DNA of 64,000 nucleotides from Haloplasma contractile (lineage in GTDB: Bacteria; Bacillota_I; Bacilli_A; Haloplasmatales; Haloplasmataceae). Location: positions 1 through 64,000 of the forward strand of contig JAENYC010000006.1 in the NCBI GenBank assembly GCA_016841945.1, in the 5' to 3' direction. The notes beneath the pieces are model-generated. The model did no database searches. It saw nothing but the letters and a program-made list of their open reading frames with translations, and was not told where the DNA came from. The position numbers and the translations under genes were made by a program. Positions 53,146 through 61,763 of this stretch are shown here, in pieces (within the stretch, counting starts at the first letter, position 1; the number at the start of each line of letters is the position of its first letter).

Positions 53146-53230
53146 TTAACTAATTTTCCATATTCAAGTAAATATGTTTTATCACATAATGATTCAATAT
53201 ATTCTTGATAATGAGGAGTCATTAAAATGG
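53146..53230 (-). pseudogene. 85-bp copy of the 3' end of an ABC ATPase gene
   Basis: Matches 58549-58633 (end of the ATPase gene at 58536-59177) with two differences in 85 bp, same orientation. On the minus strand it encodes ILMTPHYQEYIESLCD, then KTYLLEYGKLVN. Homology stops abruptly on both sides. It forms a direct repeat pair with the intact gene around about 5.3 kb. Confidence 0.85.
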
Positions 53231-53389
53231 ATCTTTTCTTTAATACTTATATCTTGATCATTCATATTTATCCCAAAATCCCGCCAAAATTATACATAGG
53301 ATTATTATTAAGCATGTTCAATCGAAATTCTTGTTTTTATCTAGTCAGTGTCTTTAATATCAATACGATTTAACGATGTAGATTATGAT

Positions 53390-53755
53390 CTTTTAGTCGT
53401 TTTACATCTATTTCATTTTTTAAATTATCAAATGCTTTTTCACTAACGTCCTTTGTTCTATAGGTATATAGTACTTTTTTTATATCTTTATGGTCGTTAT
53501 TTAAAATCACTAAATATCTTTCAGACTTTAGTTATGGGAATCTAGGTTTATATATCTTCAAATTCTTCTTTGCTTATTATTACACCTACTCTTTTTAGGA
53601 TAATCCGGAAATGGTAATTCATCTGGATCATCTAAAGTTATATTAGATGAAGTATTGTTTGTCTCATCATTTCGTACTAATTGATTTCAACTATTGATTA
53701 GTCCAAAAGACAATCCTGTAAAAACAAGTAAAAAAATAATCAATTTCTTCATCAT
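53390..53755 (-). pseudogene. Broken gene for a small secreted protein
   Basis: From ATG 53755 the minus strand reads a signal peptide (MMKKLIIFLLVFTGLSFGLI, then NS), a TGA stop, then in frame NQLVRNDETNNTSSNITLDD and PDELPFPDYPKKSR before further disruptions. A later open stretch, LVILNNDHKDIKKVLYTYRT followed by KDVSEKAFDNLKNEIDVKRL, belongs to the same decayed protein. A GGCGGAAGT site precedes the start. No family recognised. It shows that this part of the island is eroding. Confidence 0.6.
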
Positions 53756-53796
53756 ACTTCCGCCCTTCATTCTTTAAAAGTACAATAATACAACCA

Positions 53797-53810
53797 GCGA
53801 CATATGTCGC
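53797..53810. promoter_or_regulatory. Palindrome GCGACATATGTCGC, candidate operator
   Basis: A perfect 14-bp palindrome 20 bp upstream of the XRE/TPR regulator start. A half-conserved copy, GCGACATATATGCTAT (54796-54811), lies between the regulator and the operon that follows. The G/C-containing arms stand out in AT-rich surroundings. Confidence 0.5.
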
Positions 53811-53830
53811 TTTTTAAAGAAGGTGAAAAA

Positions 53831-54751
53831 ATGGATACAATGGGCTTCATGAATTTTATTGAAGATCTAAGATATTCTCGTGGTATGTCACAGGAGGACT
53901 TTTTGCATGATGTTATATCTGTAAGACAATATCAAAGATATAGAAATGGGGAAAGTGAAGTATCAATGGATTGTATTGAACGAATGTCAATAAAACTTGG
54001 TATAGAAACTAGAAAATTATTAGCTGATTTTCAGCATGAGAAGTTTCGAGAGAAAGAAAAGGTTGAGGAGTTTTACAACAGTGTGGTTTATAAGAAACAG
54101 GATGATGTTATCAAATTTGAGAAGTATTTCGATACACATAAGTTCTTGGATAAAACAAATGAAGAAATATATACTCTAGCTATAATATTGAAAGAATATT
54201 TGTTGCATAATTTAAACAAAGAACAGTTTTTAACAAAGGTATATAATCTGATTAATTATCCAAAAATATTGGATTATGATATATTAAGAGATGTAGAGAT
54301 TATAGGATTATTAGTTATCTACCAACATAATAAAAATATTAGGTCAGACATAATCAAGTTGGTAAAAAGCATTGATGAAAACAGAAATTTGCTAGTATCA
54401 GGACAGTCGTATTTTGTGCTAATTATATTTGCATATTTTATTGCTATTGATTACAATAACAAAGAGATGTATGAAGAAGCTGAAGAATATTGCTTTAAAG
54501 CAATAAATCTGCTGAGAAAAAAACATAGTGATTATTCACTTTATTTGATTTATTACCAACTGGCAAAATCTTATTTTTGTAGAGGAATGACATACCAGTT
54601 TAAAGAAACTCTCTATAAATGTATTATTCAGACTAGAGCAATAAACTCAACAAAGTTAACAGGACAAATTAATGAGATGATAAAAGAACACTTCAACATT
54701 AATGCTGATTCATTCTTAATGGAGTACATAAAAATGGAAAAGAAAACATGA
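53831..54751 (+). CDS. XRE-type regulator with TPR-like C-terminal domain (RRNPP-like)
   Basis: About 306 residues. The N-terminal helix-turn-helix (IEDLRYSRGMSQEDFLHDVI, SVRQYQRYRNGESEVSMDCI) is of the XRE/Rgg/PlcR kind. The rest is helical with TPR-like pairs (EEAEEYCFKAINLLRKKHSD, YYQLAKSYFCRGM). In that superfamily the C-terminal repeats bind short signalling peptides. ATG 53831 has a GAAGGTG site; the longer frame from 53804 starts inside the palindrome and is rejected. It probably regulates itself and the operon at 54973-57330 through the palindromes on each side. No peptide gene was convincingly found. Confidence 0.75.
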   Translation: MDTMGFMNFIEDLRYSRGMSQEDFLHDVISVRQYQRYRNGESEVSMDCIERMSIKLGIETRKLLADFQHEKFREKEKVEEFYNSVVYKKQDDVIKFEKYFDTHKFLDKTNEEIYTLAIILKEYLLHNLNKEQFLTKVYNLINYPKILDYDILRDVEIIGLLVIYQHNKNIRSDIIKLVKSIDENRNLLVSGQSYFVLIIFAYFIAIDYNNKEMYEEAEEYCFKAINLLRKKHSDYSLYLIYYQLAKSYFCRGMTYQFKETLYKCIIQTRAINSTKLTGQINEMIKEHFNINADSFLMEYIKMEKKT

Positions 54752-54786
54752 TTTTATCCTAAAAAAATCATATTTTCTTTTTAGGG
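54745..54786 (+). terminator. Probable terminator of the regulator gene
   Basis: AAACATGATTTT pairs with AAAATCATATTTT (one mismatch), followed by CTTTTT. Confidence 0.5.
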
Positions 54787-54795
54787 TTTATAGAA

Positions 54796-54811
54796 GCGAC
54801 ATATATGCTAT
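54796..54811. promoter_or_regulatory. Degenerate copy of the GCGACATATGTCGC palindrome
   Basis: GCGACATATATGCTAT keeps the left arm exactly and the right arm partly. It lies about 165 bp upstream of the next gene, in its likely promoter region. Confidence 0.35.
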
Positions 54812-54972
54812 GTTGATGTGATTAAAATGTATGATAATATGAATTAAAGATATGTCAAATTAGATGAGTATTAAGTTAGTGGATAATATCGATTCAATAA
54901 TAGAGTTTGGTTTAATTAAAAAAAAGCAAGCGCATTTCTTTTAAGTTTGATTTTGATTAAGGAGATAAATAT

Positions 54973-55491
54973 ATGAAAAAAATCATTTTTATAATGGCAA
55001 TTATATTTTTATTATTTTTTCTTTTTAGTAAGGATTATATTGACTACAAAAGAACTGGAGTGAACTATTTTATTAACAATGAGGATTACATTTATAGCCA
55101 AATTTATTACACTGAATCTTTTAGTTTTTCCCTAGATAATATTGATGAAGGATTTACATTTGATGATAAATATATGTTCCAGATAATAGATTACGAGCAA
55201 GAAGATGACACATTATTTATGAACTTTGTGATAAAGAATAATGATAATAAATATGGAATAGGTGAAATCCTATACTTATATTCATTTGAAACTTCAAATA
55301 GGGATTATTCAATATACCTTACATATAATGGAGTTTTGTACCAAGGTAAATTACAAAATGAAGGACCATTTAATAATGATGGATTTCGTTTTACAATTAA
55401 ATTCGAAGATATTCAGGATATAGTTTCAGATTCAAGTACAATTACTGTAGATTTTAATAATTTTATTATAACTACTTATGAAAGGAGATAA
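54973..55491 (+). CDS. Membrane-anchored small extracellular protein
   Basis: A 172-residue protein. The N-terminal hydrophobic helix (KKIIFIMAIIFLLFFLFS) has no clear cleavage site, so it is probably an anchor. The outer part of about 145 residues is acidic and strand-rich (YYTESFSFSLDNIDEGFTFD). No Cys. No family recognised. It starts with an AAGGAG site and lies 2 bp ahead of an ABC ATPase gene, so it is part of that transporter operon, in the position occupied by secreted proteins next to the other island ABC genes. Confidence 0.6.
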   Translation: MKKIIFIMAIIFLLFFLFSKDYIDYKRTGVNYFINNEDYIYSQIYYTESFSFSLDNIDEGFTFDDKYMFQIIDYEQEDDTLFMNFVIKNNDNKYGIGEILYLYSFETSNRDYSIYLTYNGVLYQGKLQNEGPFNNDGFRFTIKFEDIQDIVSDSSTITVDFNNFIITTYERR

Positions 55492-55493
55492 AT

Positions 55494-56396
55494 ATGAGTT
55501 TAATTGTGAAGGGTCTAAAGAAGTCTTATGGAAAAAAAACTGTGCTAGAGAACATTAACTTAAATATAACTAAGGGAGTTAGCATAGGCTTACTTGGACC
55601 AAATGGTGCTGGAAAGACAACTTTAGTTAGATGTTGCACTGGTTTATCTAAATTTAAATCAGGTGAAGTAATTATTGGAAGCAATAGTATTAGTAGTCAT
55701 TTTATTGATTATATATCAGAAATTTCAATTATATTTGATAAGTCTCATTTTTATGAGAATTTGACGGGGTATCAAAATTTACTAATGTGTTATGATTTGA
55801 AGGGTGTAGAGAAAAGTGGTTTAGATGACATTGTTGAAGTTGTTGGAATGACAAATCGTATTCACGAAAAGGTGAGTAAATATTCGTTTGGTATGAAGAA
55901 AAGACTTCAAGTAGCGATGAGTCTTATTGGAAATCCCTCATACATTTTTCTTGATGAACCATTCAATGGATTAGACTTGAATGCTACAAATGCATTTGTG
56001 AAGTTATTTAAGACTATAAAGGATCGAGGAGTGTCATTGATTATCTCTACTCACAATATAAGTGTACTTGATGAGCTAGTTGATGAATTATTTATACTTT
56101 TTAACGGCTCTATTATTGGTCAAGTGAAAGGTAGAGATATTCATGATCAAATAGTTAAAATTGAGTTAGAAAGTACAACTAAAGTTAATTATGATTCTGA
56201 ATTAGATCCAAAGTTTACTCTTATTGATATGACAGATGAAAAAATAGTTCTTAGGTGCGACGGTGATACATCAATATATAAATCATCTTTTTTAGAGAAA
56301 GTAAAAAAATATGTTAGAAAAATCACTATTGAAAAATATATAGAATTCTATTACTCAAGCTTATTAGGAGGGGATAACTGTGAACAGATTGTATAG
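55494..56396 (+). CDS. ABC-2 exporter ATP-binding protein
   Basis: A 300-residue ATPase: Walker A GPNGAGKTT (about residues 36-44), signature YSFGMKKRLQVAMSL, Walker B YIFLDEPFNGLD, H-loop ISTHNISVLDELVD. About 85 residues beyond the core resemble the C-terminal regulatory region of bacteriocin-immunity ATPases. The permease gene overlaps its end by 17 bp. Together they form an exporter controlled, by position, by the upstream TPR regulator. Confidence 0.85.
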   Translation: MSLIVKGLKKSYGKKTVLENINLNITKGVSIGLLGPNGAGKTTLVRCCTGLSKFKSGEVIIGSNSISSHFIDYISEISIIFDKSHFYENLTGYQNLLMCYDLKGVEKSGLDDIVEVVGMTNRIHEKVSKYSFGMKKRLQVAMSLIGNPSYIFLDEPFNGLDLNATNAFVKLFKTIKDRGVSLIISTHNISVLDELVDELFILFNGSIIGQVKGRDIHDQIVKIELESTTKVNYDSELDPKFTLIDMTDEKIVLRCDGDTSIYKSSFLEKVKKYVRKITIEKYIEFYYSSLLGGDNCEQIV

Positions 56397-57330
56397 ATTG
56401 TTAGTTTTAGAGTTTCGTAAAATGTATACAAAGAATTTTGTATTAGTAGCCTTCTTGTTTACTTTGTTGCTAATAGTGTTTAACGCTGATAGTTTAAGTA
56501 ATGAGGTTGAAACTGCTCCTAGAGATGAGTACTGGATTAGTGAGTTGGAAACTGAAAATTTGAATATTGATATTTATATATCAGAAAATCCTGATTTAGA
56601 TGATGATGTAATCACCGATTTAATTGAAAAAAAAGAAATTAACCTTTATAGGATTGAACATAACCTACAACCAAATAAAGATAAAAGCATAATAGGTTTA
56701 TTGAAGTATAACAATTTAATTTATATGTTGGTAGTTATTGCCACTCTTGTAGTTTCTACAAGGATTATTACTGACGAGTTTAAAAACGATTCATTAAAAC
56801 TTATCGCTACTTCTCCATATACGAGAAAAGAGATCCTGACTTGTAAACTTTTGGTAGTTGGTATTACGCCAATATTATTTATACTATCTATTTTGTTGTT
56901 TTCTATTTTAATTGGAGGATATTTTTTTTCTTTCTCAAATTTAAACAGTATGAGAGTTGATATGATTGGTGATGTTTTAGTTGTCGAATCAAATATTGTC
57001 TATATTATTAAACAATGGTTGCAACAATCATATTCATTAATAGCTATTAGTACCCTTGCAGTTTTCCTTGGTATATTATTTAAAAATGCGTTGATATCTA
57101 TCCTTACTAGCGTTCTTACATATTTATTTGGAACATATCTAACAGTTTTTCTTTCTAGATATGATTGGATTAAGTATTCGTTGTTCCCTCACGTGAATTA
57201 CTACCTTTATAACTATGATAATGTTGATTTGCCAGAAATTACTACTAGGTTTTCCTATACTATAATCAGTGTTTATTTCTTGGTATTCTTATTGTTTTCC
57301 TATTCTACATTTGAAAGAAAGGAATTATAA
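56380..57330 (+). CDS. ABC-2 exporter permease
   Basis: A 316-residue permease. The first helix is FVLVAFLFTLLLIVF, followed by an outer segment of about 80 residues. Five further helices include the STRIITDEFKNDSLKLIATSPYTRKEIL loop characteristic of bacitracin/lantibiotic-type ABC-2 permeases. GTG start with an AGGAGGGG site. The next gene encodes a subtilase, suggesting a peptide-processing or self-protection function. Confidence 0.82.
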   Translation: MNRLYRLLVLEFRKMYTKNFVLVAFLFTLLLIVFNADSLSNEVETAPRDEYWISELETENLNIDIYISENPDLDDDVITDLIEKKEINLYRIEHNLQPNKDKSIIGLLKYNNLIYMLVVIATLVVSTRIITDEFKNDSLKLIATSPYTRKEILTCKLLVVGITPILFILSILLFSILIGGYFFSFSNLNSMRVDMIGDVLVVESNIVYIIKQWLQQSYSLIAISTLAVFLGILFKNALISILTSVLTYLFGTYLTVFLSRYDWIKYSLFPHVNYYLYNYDNVDLPEITTRFSYTIISVYFLVFLLFSYSTFERKEL

Positions 57331-57339
57331 TAATTATTT

Positions 57340-57458
57340 AGGAAAGATGCACTGTTTAAACAAAAAGTAATAGTAGTTGTTCTCGTATTCTTATTGTATG
57401 TAATTTTAGTAGGGTTTCCTTTTAACCAAGAAAATAGCATGAATAATTACAGTGGTAT
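57340..57458 (+). pseudogene. Out-of-frame signal-peptide region of the subtilase gene
   Basis: Directly after the permease stop codon an AGGAAAG site is followed by an open stretch reading ALFKQKVIVVVLVFLLYVIL, then VGFPFNQENSMNNYSG, clearly an N-terminal signal sequence. It has no ATG in that frame (only CTG at 57352). It shifts frame near 57452-57460 relative to the protease body, which continues LVNDGQEINGYVG. An ATG at 57347 is in another frame. Two small lesions therefore separate the exported N-terminus from the protease. Confidence 0.55.
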
Positions 57459-58367
57459 TTGGTAAATGACGGTCAAGAAATAAATGGATATGTTGGTATT
57501 GAAGGTGAGGATATCAACTATATTAATCCCTTGACGATAGATTCGGAAGTTAGTATTGTTACAATAATTGATTCGGGAGTAAATTTTGATGTCTCAAATA
57601 TAGGGTTTAGTCAGTATATTAACTATGAAGAAATCGCAAATAACAGCATTGATGATGATGGTAATGGCTATATTGACGACGTATCAGGGTGGGATTTTAT
57701 TAATAATGATAATGCTCAACACGATTCATCTAAAGATTCGAACCATGGTACCTCAATAGTAAACATTTTAGTTGGAAATGACGAAGGTAATTATCGACCA
57801 TTGGTAAGAGGTGTGAAGATTCTAGCTCTTAAAGTTTTTGAGGATGATAAATACAAAATATCTGATATAGTTGAAGCAATAGAATACGCAGAGAGGATGG
57901 GTTCGAAAATAGTTATGATGGCATTTGAATTGCTTTCATATGATGATGAACTATACGAATTAATGTCTAATAGTAACATGTTTTTTATTTGTTCTGCAGG
58001 TAATTCAAGAAATACAAATCTTAATTATCCAGCAAGATTTGATATTGATAATATGATTGTTGGTGGTATTGATAATAATGGTTATCCATCACTTACAACT
58101 AATTATGGTAGCGATGTAGTCATATATGCTCCAGCAGAAAATATCTATTCTATAAATCAAGATGGAGACTATGAATTCTATACTGGTACTTCTTATGCTG
58201 TACCTCAGGTTACATCACTTGCCGTTTATTTGAACGAAGTGCATAATGTAGAAACCACTGTACTTAAAGATGAGATTTTACTATATTCTAGGGTATCTTC
58301 AAGAGCAATATTGGGAGGGAATTACTTGTATATATTAAACTTAGATACTGCCTCTAACAATAAATAA
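57459..58367 (+). CDS. Subtilisin-like serine protease (S8), N-terminus apparently disrupted
   Basis: About 302 residues covering the whole catalytic domain. The Asp motif is TIIDSGVNFD, the His motif DSNHGTSIVNIL, the oxyanion Asn CSAGNSRNTN and the Ser motif GTSYAVPQVTSLA. A calcium-loop-like DDDGNGYIDDVSGWDFIN follows the Asp motif. The visible TTG start at 57459 has no ribosome site. The natural signal peptide seems to lie upstream in another frame, so the gene is either recently broken or contains sequence errors. Such proteases next to ABC exporters often mature lantibiotic-type leader peptides; here no precursor was found. Confidence 0.75.
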   Translation: MVNDGQEINGYVGIEGEDINYINPLTIDSEVSIVTIIDSGVNFDVSNIGFSQYINYEEIANNSIDDDGNGYIDDVSGWDFINNDNAQHDSSKDSNHGTSIVNILVGNDEGNYRPLVRGVKILALKVFEDDKYKISDIVEAIEYAERMGSKIVMMAFELLSYDDELYELMSNSNMFFICSAGNSRNTNLNYPARFDIDNMIVGGIDNNGYPSLTTNYGSDVVIYAPAENIYSINQDGDYEFYTGTSYAVPQVTSLAVYLNEVHNVETTVLKDEILLYSRVSSRAILGGNYLYILNLDTASNNK

Positions 58368-58535
58368 CTCATCAGAAGATGTTCTTTTTTTAAATAAAAA
58401 ATTCGAGTATTAGAATTAGACCATGATACAAATTGACCAAGTGGTTACAATAGATTTCATATGTATTTAAAGATAGTACTTCTACTTTAGAATCGTGGAA
58501 AGTTAAAATGGCCAAATGACGATGAACTAGTTATA

Positions 58536-59177
58536 TTATTGAAAATTGTTAACTAATTTTCCATATTCAAGTAAATATGTTTTATCACATAATGATTCAA
58601 TATCTTCTTGATAATGAGAAGTCATTAAAATGGTTGCACCTCGTTCTTTTTCTTCATTAATAAGATTATAAGCCATTTCCCTAGCATCTTTATCAAGACC
58701 ATTCATTGGTTCATCAAGTAATATCAAATCAGGTTTTTCCATAATACTTTGAGCCAGTGCTAACCTTTGTTTCATACCGAGGGAATAAGCTTTCACTTTC
58801 TTTTTATCATGAGGATCTAAACCTACCTTTTTCAAAGCGTTTTTTACATCTTCTTTATTAATTTTCTTTTTTATACTTGCAAGATACCATAAGTTATCAA
58901 AACCTGTATAATGGTCTAAAAACCCAGGTTTTTCTAAAATAACACTGATGCTTTTGGGAAATGATATATCTTTATGTAATTCTTCACCAAATATCACGAT
59001 TCTTCCAGATGTAGGTTTTAGTAATCCACATAATATTTTAAATAGTACTGTTTTTCCAGCACCATTTTTACCAACAAACCCATAAGTTTTATTCTTATCT
59101 AATTGCAAATTAATATTATTTAATATCTTATTGTTTTTAATCACTTTGTTTAAATCTTTAATCAGTATCTTATCCAT
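58536..59177 (-). CDS. ABC transporter ATP-binding protein
   Basis: A 213-residue ATPase: Walker A GKNGAGKTV, signature YSLGMKQRLALAQ, Walker B LILLDEPMNGLD, H-loop MTSHYQEDIESLCD. It is a close relative of the island ATPase at 43141-43785, down to FKILCGL and the ILEKPGFLDHYTGFDNLWYL region. It is last in a reverse-strand operon with three permease-like genes. The last 85 bp or so of this gene are duplicated at 53146-53230. Confidence 0.87.
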   Translation of the reverse strand: MDKILIKDLNKVIKNNKILNNINLQLDKNKTYGFVGKNGAGKTVLFKILCGLLKPTSGRIVIFGEELHKDISFPKSISVILEKPGFLDHYTGFDNLWYLASIKKKINKEDVKNALKKVGLDPHDKKKVKAYSLGMKQRLALAQSIMEKPDLILLDEPMNGLDKDAREMAYNLINEEKERGATILMTSHYQEDIESLCDKTYLLEYGKLVNNFQ

Positions 59178-59192
59178 AATTCCTCCCTATAT

Positions 59193-59933
59193 TTATAATA
59201 ATTTAATATATATGTCTTGTTTGTTTTGATAAACTGATATGATAAACTTTAATAAGAAAATAAATAAAATTTTAATTAAGATGATGATAACTATCTCTAA
59301 ATCATTATAACCATCATTCAGTAATTGTTTGTATAAACCAAAATGCAATAAGGATTTTATATTCGGTAATCTAGTTCCTAAATAATAAAATCCAAATATA
59401 ATAAATGTTGCGATTTTATAATCAAATACATTTTTAATGAATAACCATATTTCTCCATGTAAAATAAAATTTAAAATTAGAATAACTGTTATTAAAAACA
59501 AAGTCTTATTATTTATGGGGAGTATTCCATACTGTAAGAATGATATCAGAACAGTAACTAGGATTAACAATACAACAAATAAAATGGTTATGATAAAGTG
59601 AATGATAAATTTGTTGTTCCAATATTTTTTAATTTTGATAAATCTTAAGATGACGTTCATATCATAATTATTATATACGGGTCGCCATACCACAGTTAGT
59701 ATAATGAGATACAATAAAATGATGTAAATCCAATAGACATAGAATAATCCTTTGTTAACATTTCCATACATGATTTTGACAATATCTAAGTTGTTATTAA
59801 GTTCAATATTTTTAATAATGATAAGATTAAATAATACTAAAATGATTAAAAGAAACATAAATAAGAATAAATATTTTTTTAAAAACATCAGTTCAAATTT
59901 TATTAATTTATACAAGTTATCACCAGTTTTCAT
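59193..59933 (-). CDS. ABC-associated membrane protein (permease subunit)
   Basis: About 246 residues with six hydrophobic helices (YLFLFMFLLIILVLFNLIII and others). The loop MNVILRFIKIKKYWNNKFIIHF parallels the LRISKK loop of the permeases at 41449-43144. ATG 59933 is chosen, as it begins just inside the previous gene (14-bp overlap) and gives MKTGDNLYKLIKFEL; the frame extends to 59951. No strong ribosome site is visible, so translation is probably coupled. Confidence 0.65.
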   Translation of the reverse strand: MKTGDNLYKLIKFELMFLKKYLFLFMFLLIILVLFNLIIIKNIELNNNLDIVKIMYGNVNKGLFYVYWIYIILLYLIILTVVWRPVYNNYDMNVILRFIKIKKYWNNKFIIHFIITILFVVLLILVTVLISFLQYGILPINNKTLFLITVILILNFILHGEIWLFIKNVFDYKIATFIIFGFYYLGTRLPNIKSLLHFGLYKQLLNDGYNDLEIVIIILIKILFIFLLKFIISVYQNKQDIYIKLL

Positions 59934-60588
59934 TGAAATCTTTTCGATCAACTAATACTTCATTTATACAATATATTAAAAAGTTGAATGATAATACGAC
60001 TAATACTGTGATTCCAAAGAATTTATTTTGATTAAAAGATTTCATTATAATTGAATTTGTATGGAAATCCCAAACTCCTATACCACTTAGGATTATTATT
60101 GGTAGAATTTTGTTTTTAGTAAGAAGATATAGAAGTAAATATAAATTTGAAATCGTAAAAAATAATAGGAAATATAAAATGATATGATAAAAGTCGTTTA
60201 TTGAGAAATTGAAACCTTTCGCTAAAAAATTAACTAAATACGATGATACAATCATGATGAGTGAATAACTGAGTGAAAAAATAAAGGATATGAAAATTAA
60301 AAAGTTCATAATATTTTTCCTAAATTTAAATTGAGACATTAAAATTAATTTAATATCTAAGTTAGTTATCTTTCCAAAGATATATAAATAAAAACAGATT
60401 TGAATATATATGAGATGAGGGGTAAATAAATATTGTAATTTGCCTTCTTGAATAATTCTTGAATCAAATAAAAAGTAATATAAGATTCTAAAAATAAAAA
60501 GATAAAATCCTAAGATAAATATATAAAATAATTTAAACCTTTTTAGTAATAATATAAAAAGATTCCAATTATTATAAATTGTTTTCAT
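59920..60588 (-). CDS. ABC-associated membrane protein
   Basis: A 222-residue membrane protein with about six hydrophobic helices, rich in Phe, Ile and Leu. It has the same general layout as its neighbours: an N-terminal helix, then ILMSQFKFRKNIMNFLIFISF as a cytoplasmic loop. It overlaps the genes on both sides (17 and 14 bp). Probably one of the permease subunits of the reverse-strand ABC system; a three-permease set is unusual. Confidence 0.6.
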   Translation of the reverse strand: MKTIYNNWNLFILLLKRFKLFYIFILGFYLFIFRILYYFLFDSRIIQEGKLQYLFTPHLIYIQICFYLYIFGKITNLDIKLILMSQFKFRKNIMNFLIFISFIFSLSYSLIMIVSSYLVNFLAKGFNFSINDFYHIILYFLLFFTISNLYLLLYLLTKNKILPIIILSGIGVWDFHTNSIIMKSFNQNKFFGITVLVVLSFNFLIYCINEVLVDRKDFNENW

Positions 60589-61477
60589 TATATAAAACCC
60601 CCACTATGAAAAAAACAATGGTCAAAACAAATAAAATTAAGATATTGATAATATACGAAGAAAAGGTGATGTTTACTACAGGTTGAGCTGGATATAAAAT
60701 ATTGAATGGATCAATATGACTTAACTTGAAAGCAGAAAATATGATCCAAAATCCTATATATATTAAAAAAGGCGTTAAAATTACTAGATAACGATTTTTA
60801 ATAAATAAAGAACAGGATAAACCGATTGATACATATAAACCACAAAAAATAGCGCCTAATATATACATAATAAAACCATATAGGTATGGATTATTAATAT
60901 ATAAACGAGAAAGAAATTCAAGTTGAAATCTATTTTCATATTGTGTAAAAAATATGTGTAAAGGATTATTTGAATCAAATATGTTATGAATGGTTTGAGT
61001 ATATAAAGAATAATTCCAAATCCCTGTTCGAATATTAATATAAATGATATTAGTTAAAATTGGAATTATAAATAAAATCATTGAAATTGTAAAGACGACT
61101 AGATATTTTCCAAAGTAATATTTTTTTCTAGACATTCGAGATAAATAATAATTAATATTACCAGATTTCAATTCATTATAAATTGTATCAACCGTTGACA
61201 TACCTATAACTAATGGGAAAATAAAATAATAAAATTGAGCATATAGGCTAATAGATATCGGCATGCCTAACCAATATTGATGGGATGATACTAAAGAAAT
61301 CATTTTTTTTCCATAAGTTTTATCTCCATAAATTAAAACTTGTAAATTATAATTTTCAAAAAATATTTCTAAATCTTGTAATGCTGATAATATAGAAATG
61401 AATATCATAATTAATAGTGAAATATAAAAGAATTTATTCTGAAATATTTTACGATATTCTGTTAATATATAATTCAT
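60572..61477 (-). CDS. ABC-2-type permease, first gene of reverse operon
   Basis: A 301-residue permease with six helices. The first is KFFYISLLIMIFISILSAL. TVDTIYNELKSGNINYYLSRMSRKKYYFGKYLV is the conserved ABC-2 cytoplasmic loop, here close to that of the permease at 41449-42339. ATG 61477 has a GGGGGG site. A promoter with TTGACA lies upstream at 61543-61571. Confidence 0.78.
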   Translation of the reverse strand: MNYILTEYRKIFQNKFFYISLLIMIFISILSALQDLEIFFENYNLQVLIYGDKTYGKKMISLVSSHQYWLGMPISISLYAQFYYFIFPLVIGMSTVDTIYNELKSGNINYYLSRMSRKKYYFGKYLVVFTISMILFIIPILTNIIYINIRTGIWNYSLYTQTIHNIFDSNNPLHIFFTQYENRFQLEFLSRLYINNPYLYGFIMYILGAIFCGLYVSIGLSCSLFIKNRYLVILTPFLIYIGFWIIFSAFKLSHIDPFNILYPAQPVVNITFSSYIINILILFVLTIVFFIVGVLYNENNL

Positions 61478-61542
61478 ATTCCCCCCTGTAATGTAAAACT
61501 AATTCTTAATAATTAATATTCAATTATCTTAACTATATTTAA

Positions 61543-61571
61543 ATATTAATATAATTTAAAATTACTGTCAA
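61543..61571 (-). promoter_or_regulatory. Candidate promoter of the reverse-strand ABC operon
   Basis: On the minus strand TTGACA (61571-61566), 17-bp spacer, TAATAT (61548-61543). Consensus -35, moderate -10; the leader would be about 60 nt. Confidence 0.5.
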
Positions 61572-61720
61572 TAGTCCAATCATAATAATGATCATTATAT
61601 AAGAAATGAAATTAATTTAAAACAAGTTTATGGTCTTTTTATTATAAAACATGAGGAGTTTGTCGAATTATGTCATTAAGATATGTTAGTATCATTATTA
61701 AAATATTAGAAGTTTACAGT

Positions 61721-61756
61721 AAAAACTCTTAAAGAATTAGTTTCCTTAAGAGTTTT
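61721..61756 (-). terminator. Terminator of the MMPL-type gene
   Basis: AAAAACTCTTAA (61721-61732) pairs perfectly with TTAAGAGTTTTT (61745-61756), with T residues after it on the minus strand. It begins 8 bp past the stop codon. Confidence 0.75.
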
Positions 61757-61763
61757 TGTTATG

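Noticed and set aside
54864-54944. 26-residue ORF between regulator and exporter operon as a signalling peptide
   Set aside because: No ribosome site, no signal sequence, and such frames occur by chance in this AT-rich DNA.
57459-57461. TTG as the genuine subtilase start
   Set aside because: No ribosome site and no export signal, whereas an out-of-frame signal peptide lies directly upstream.
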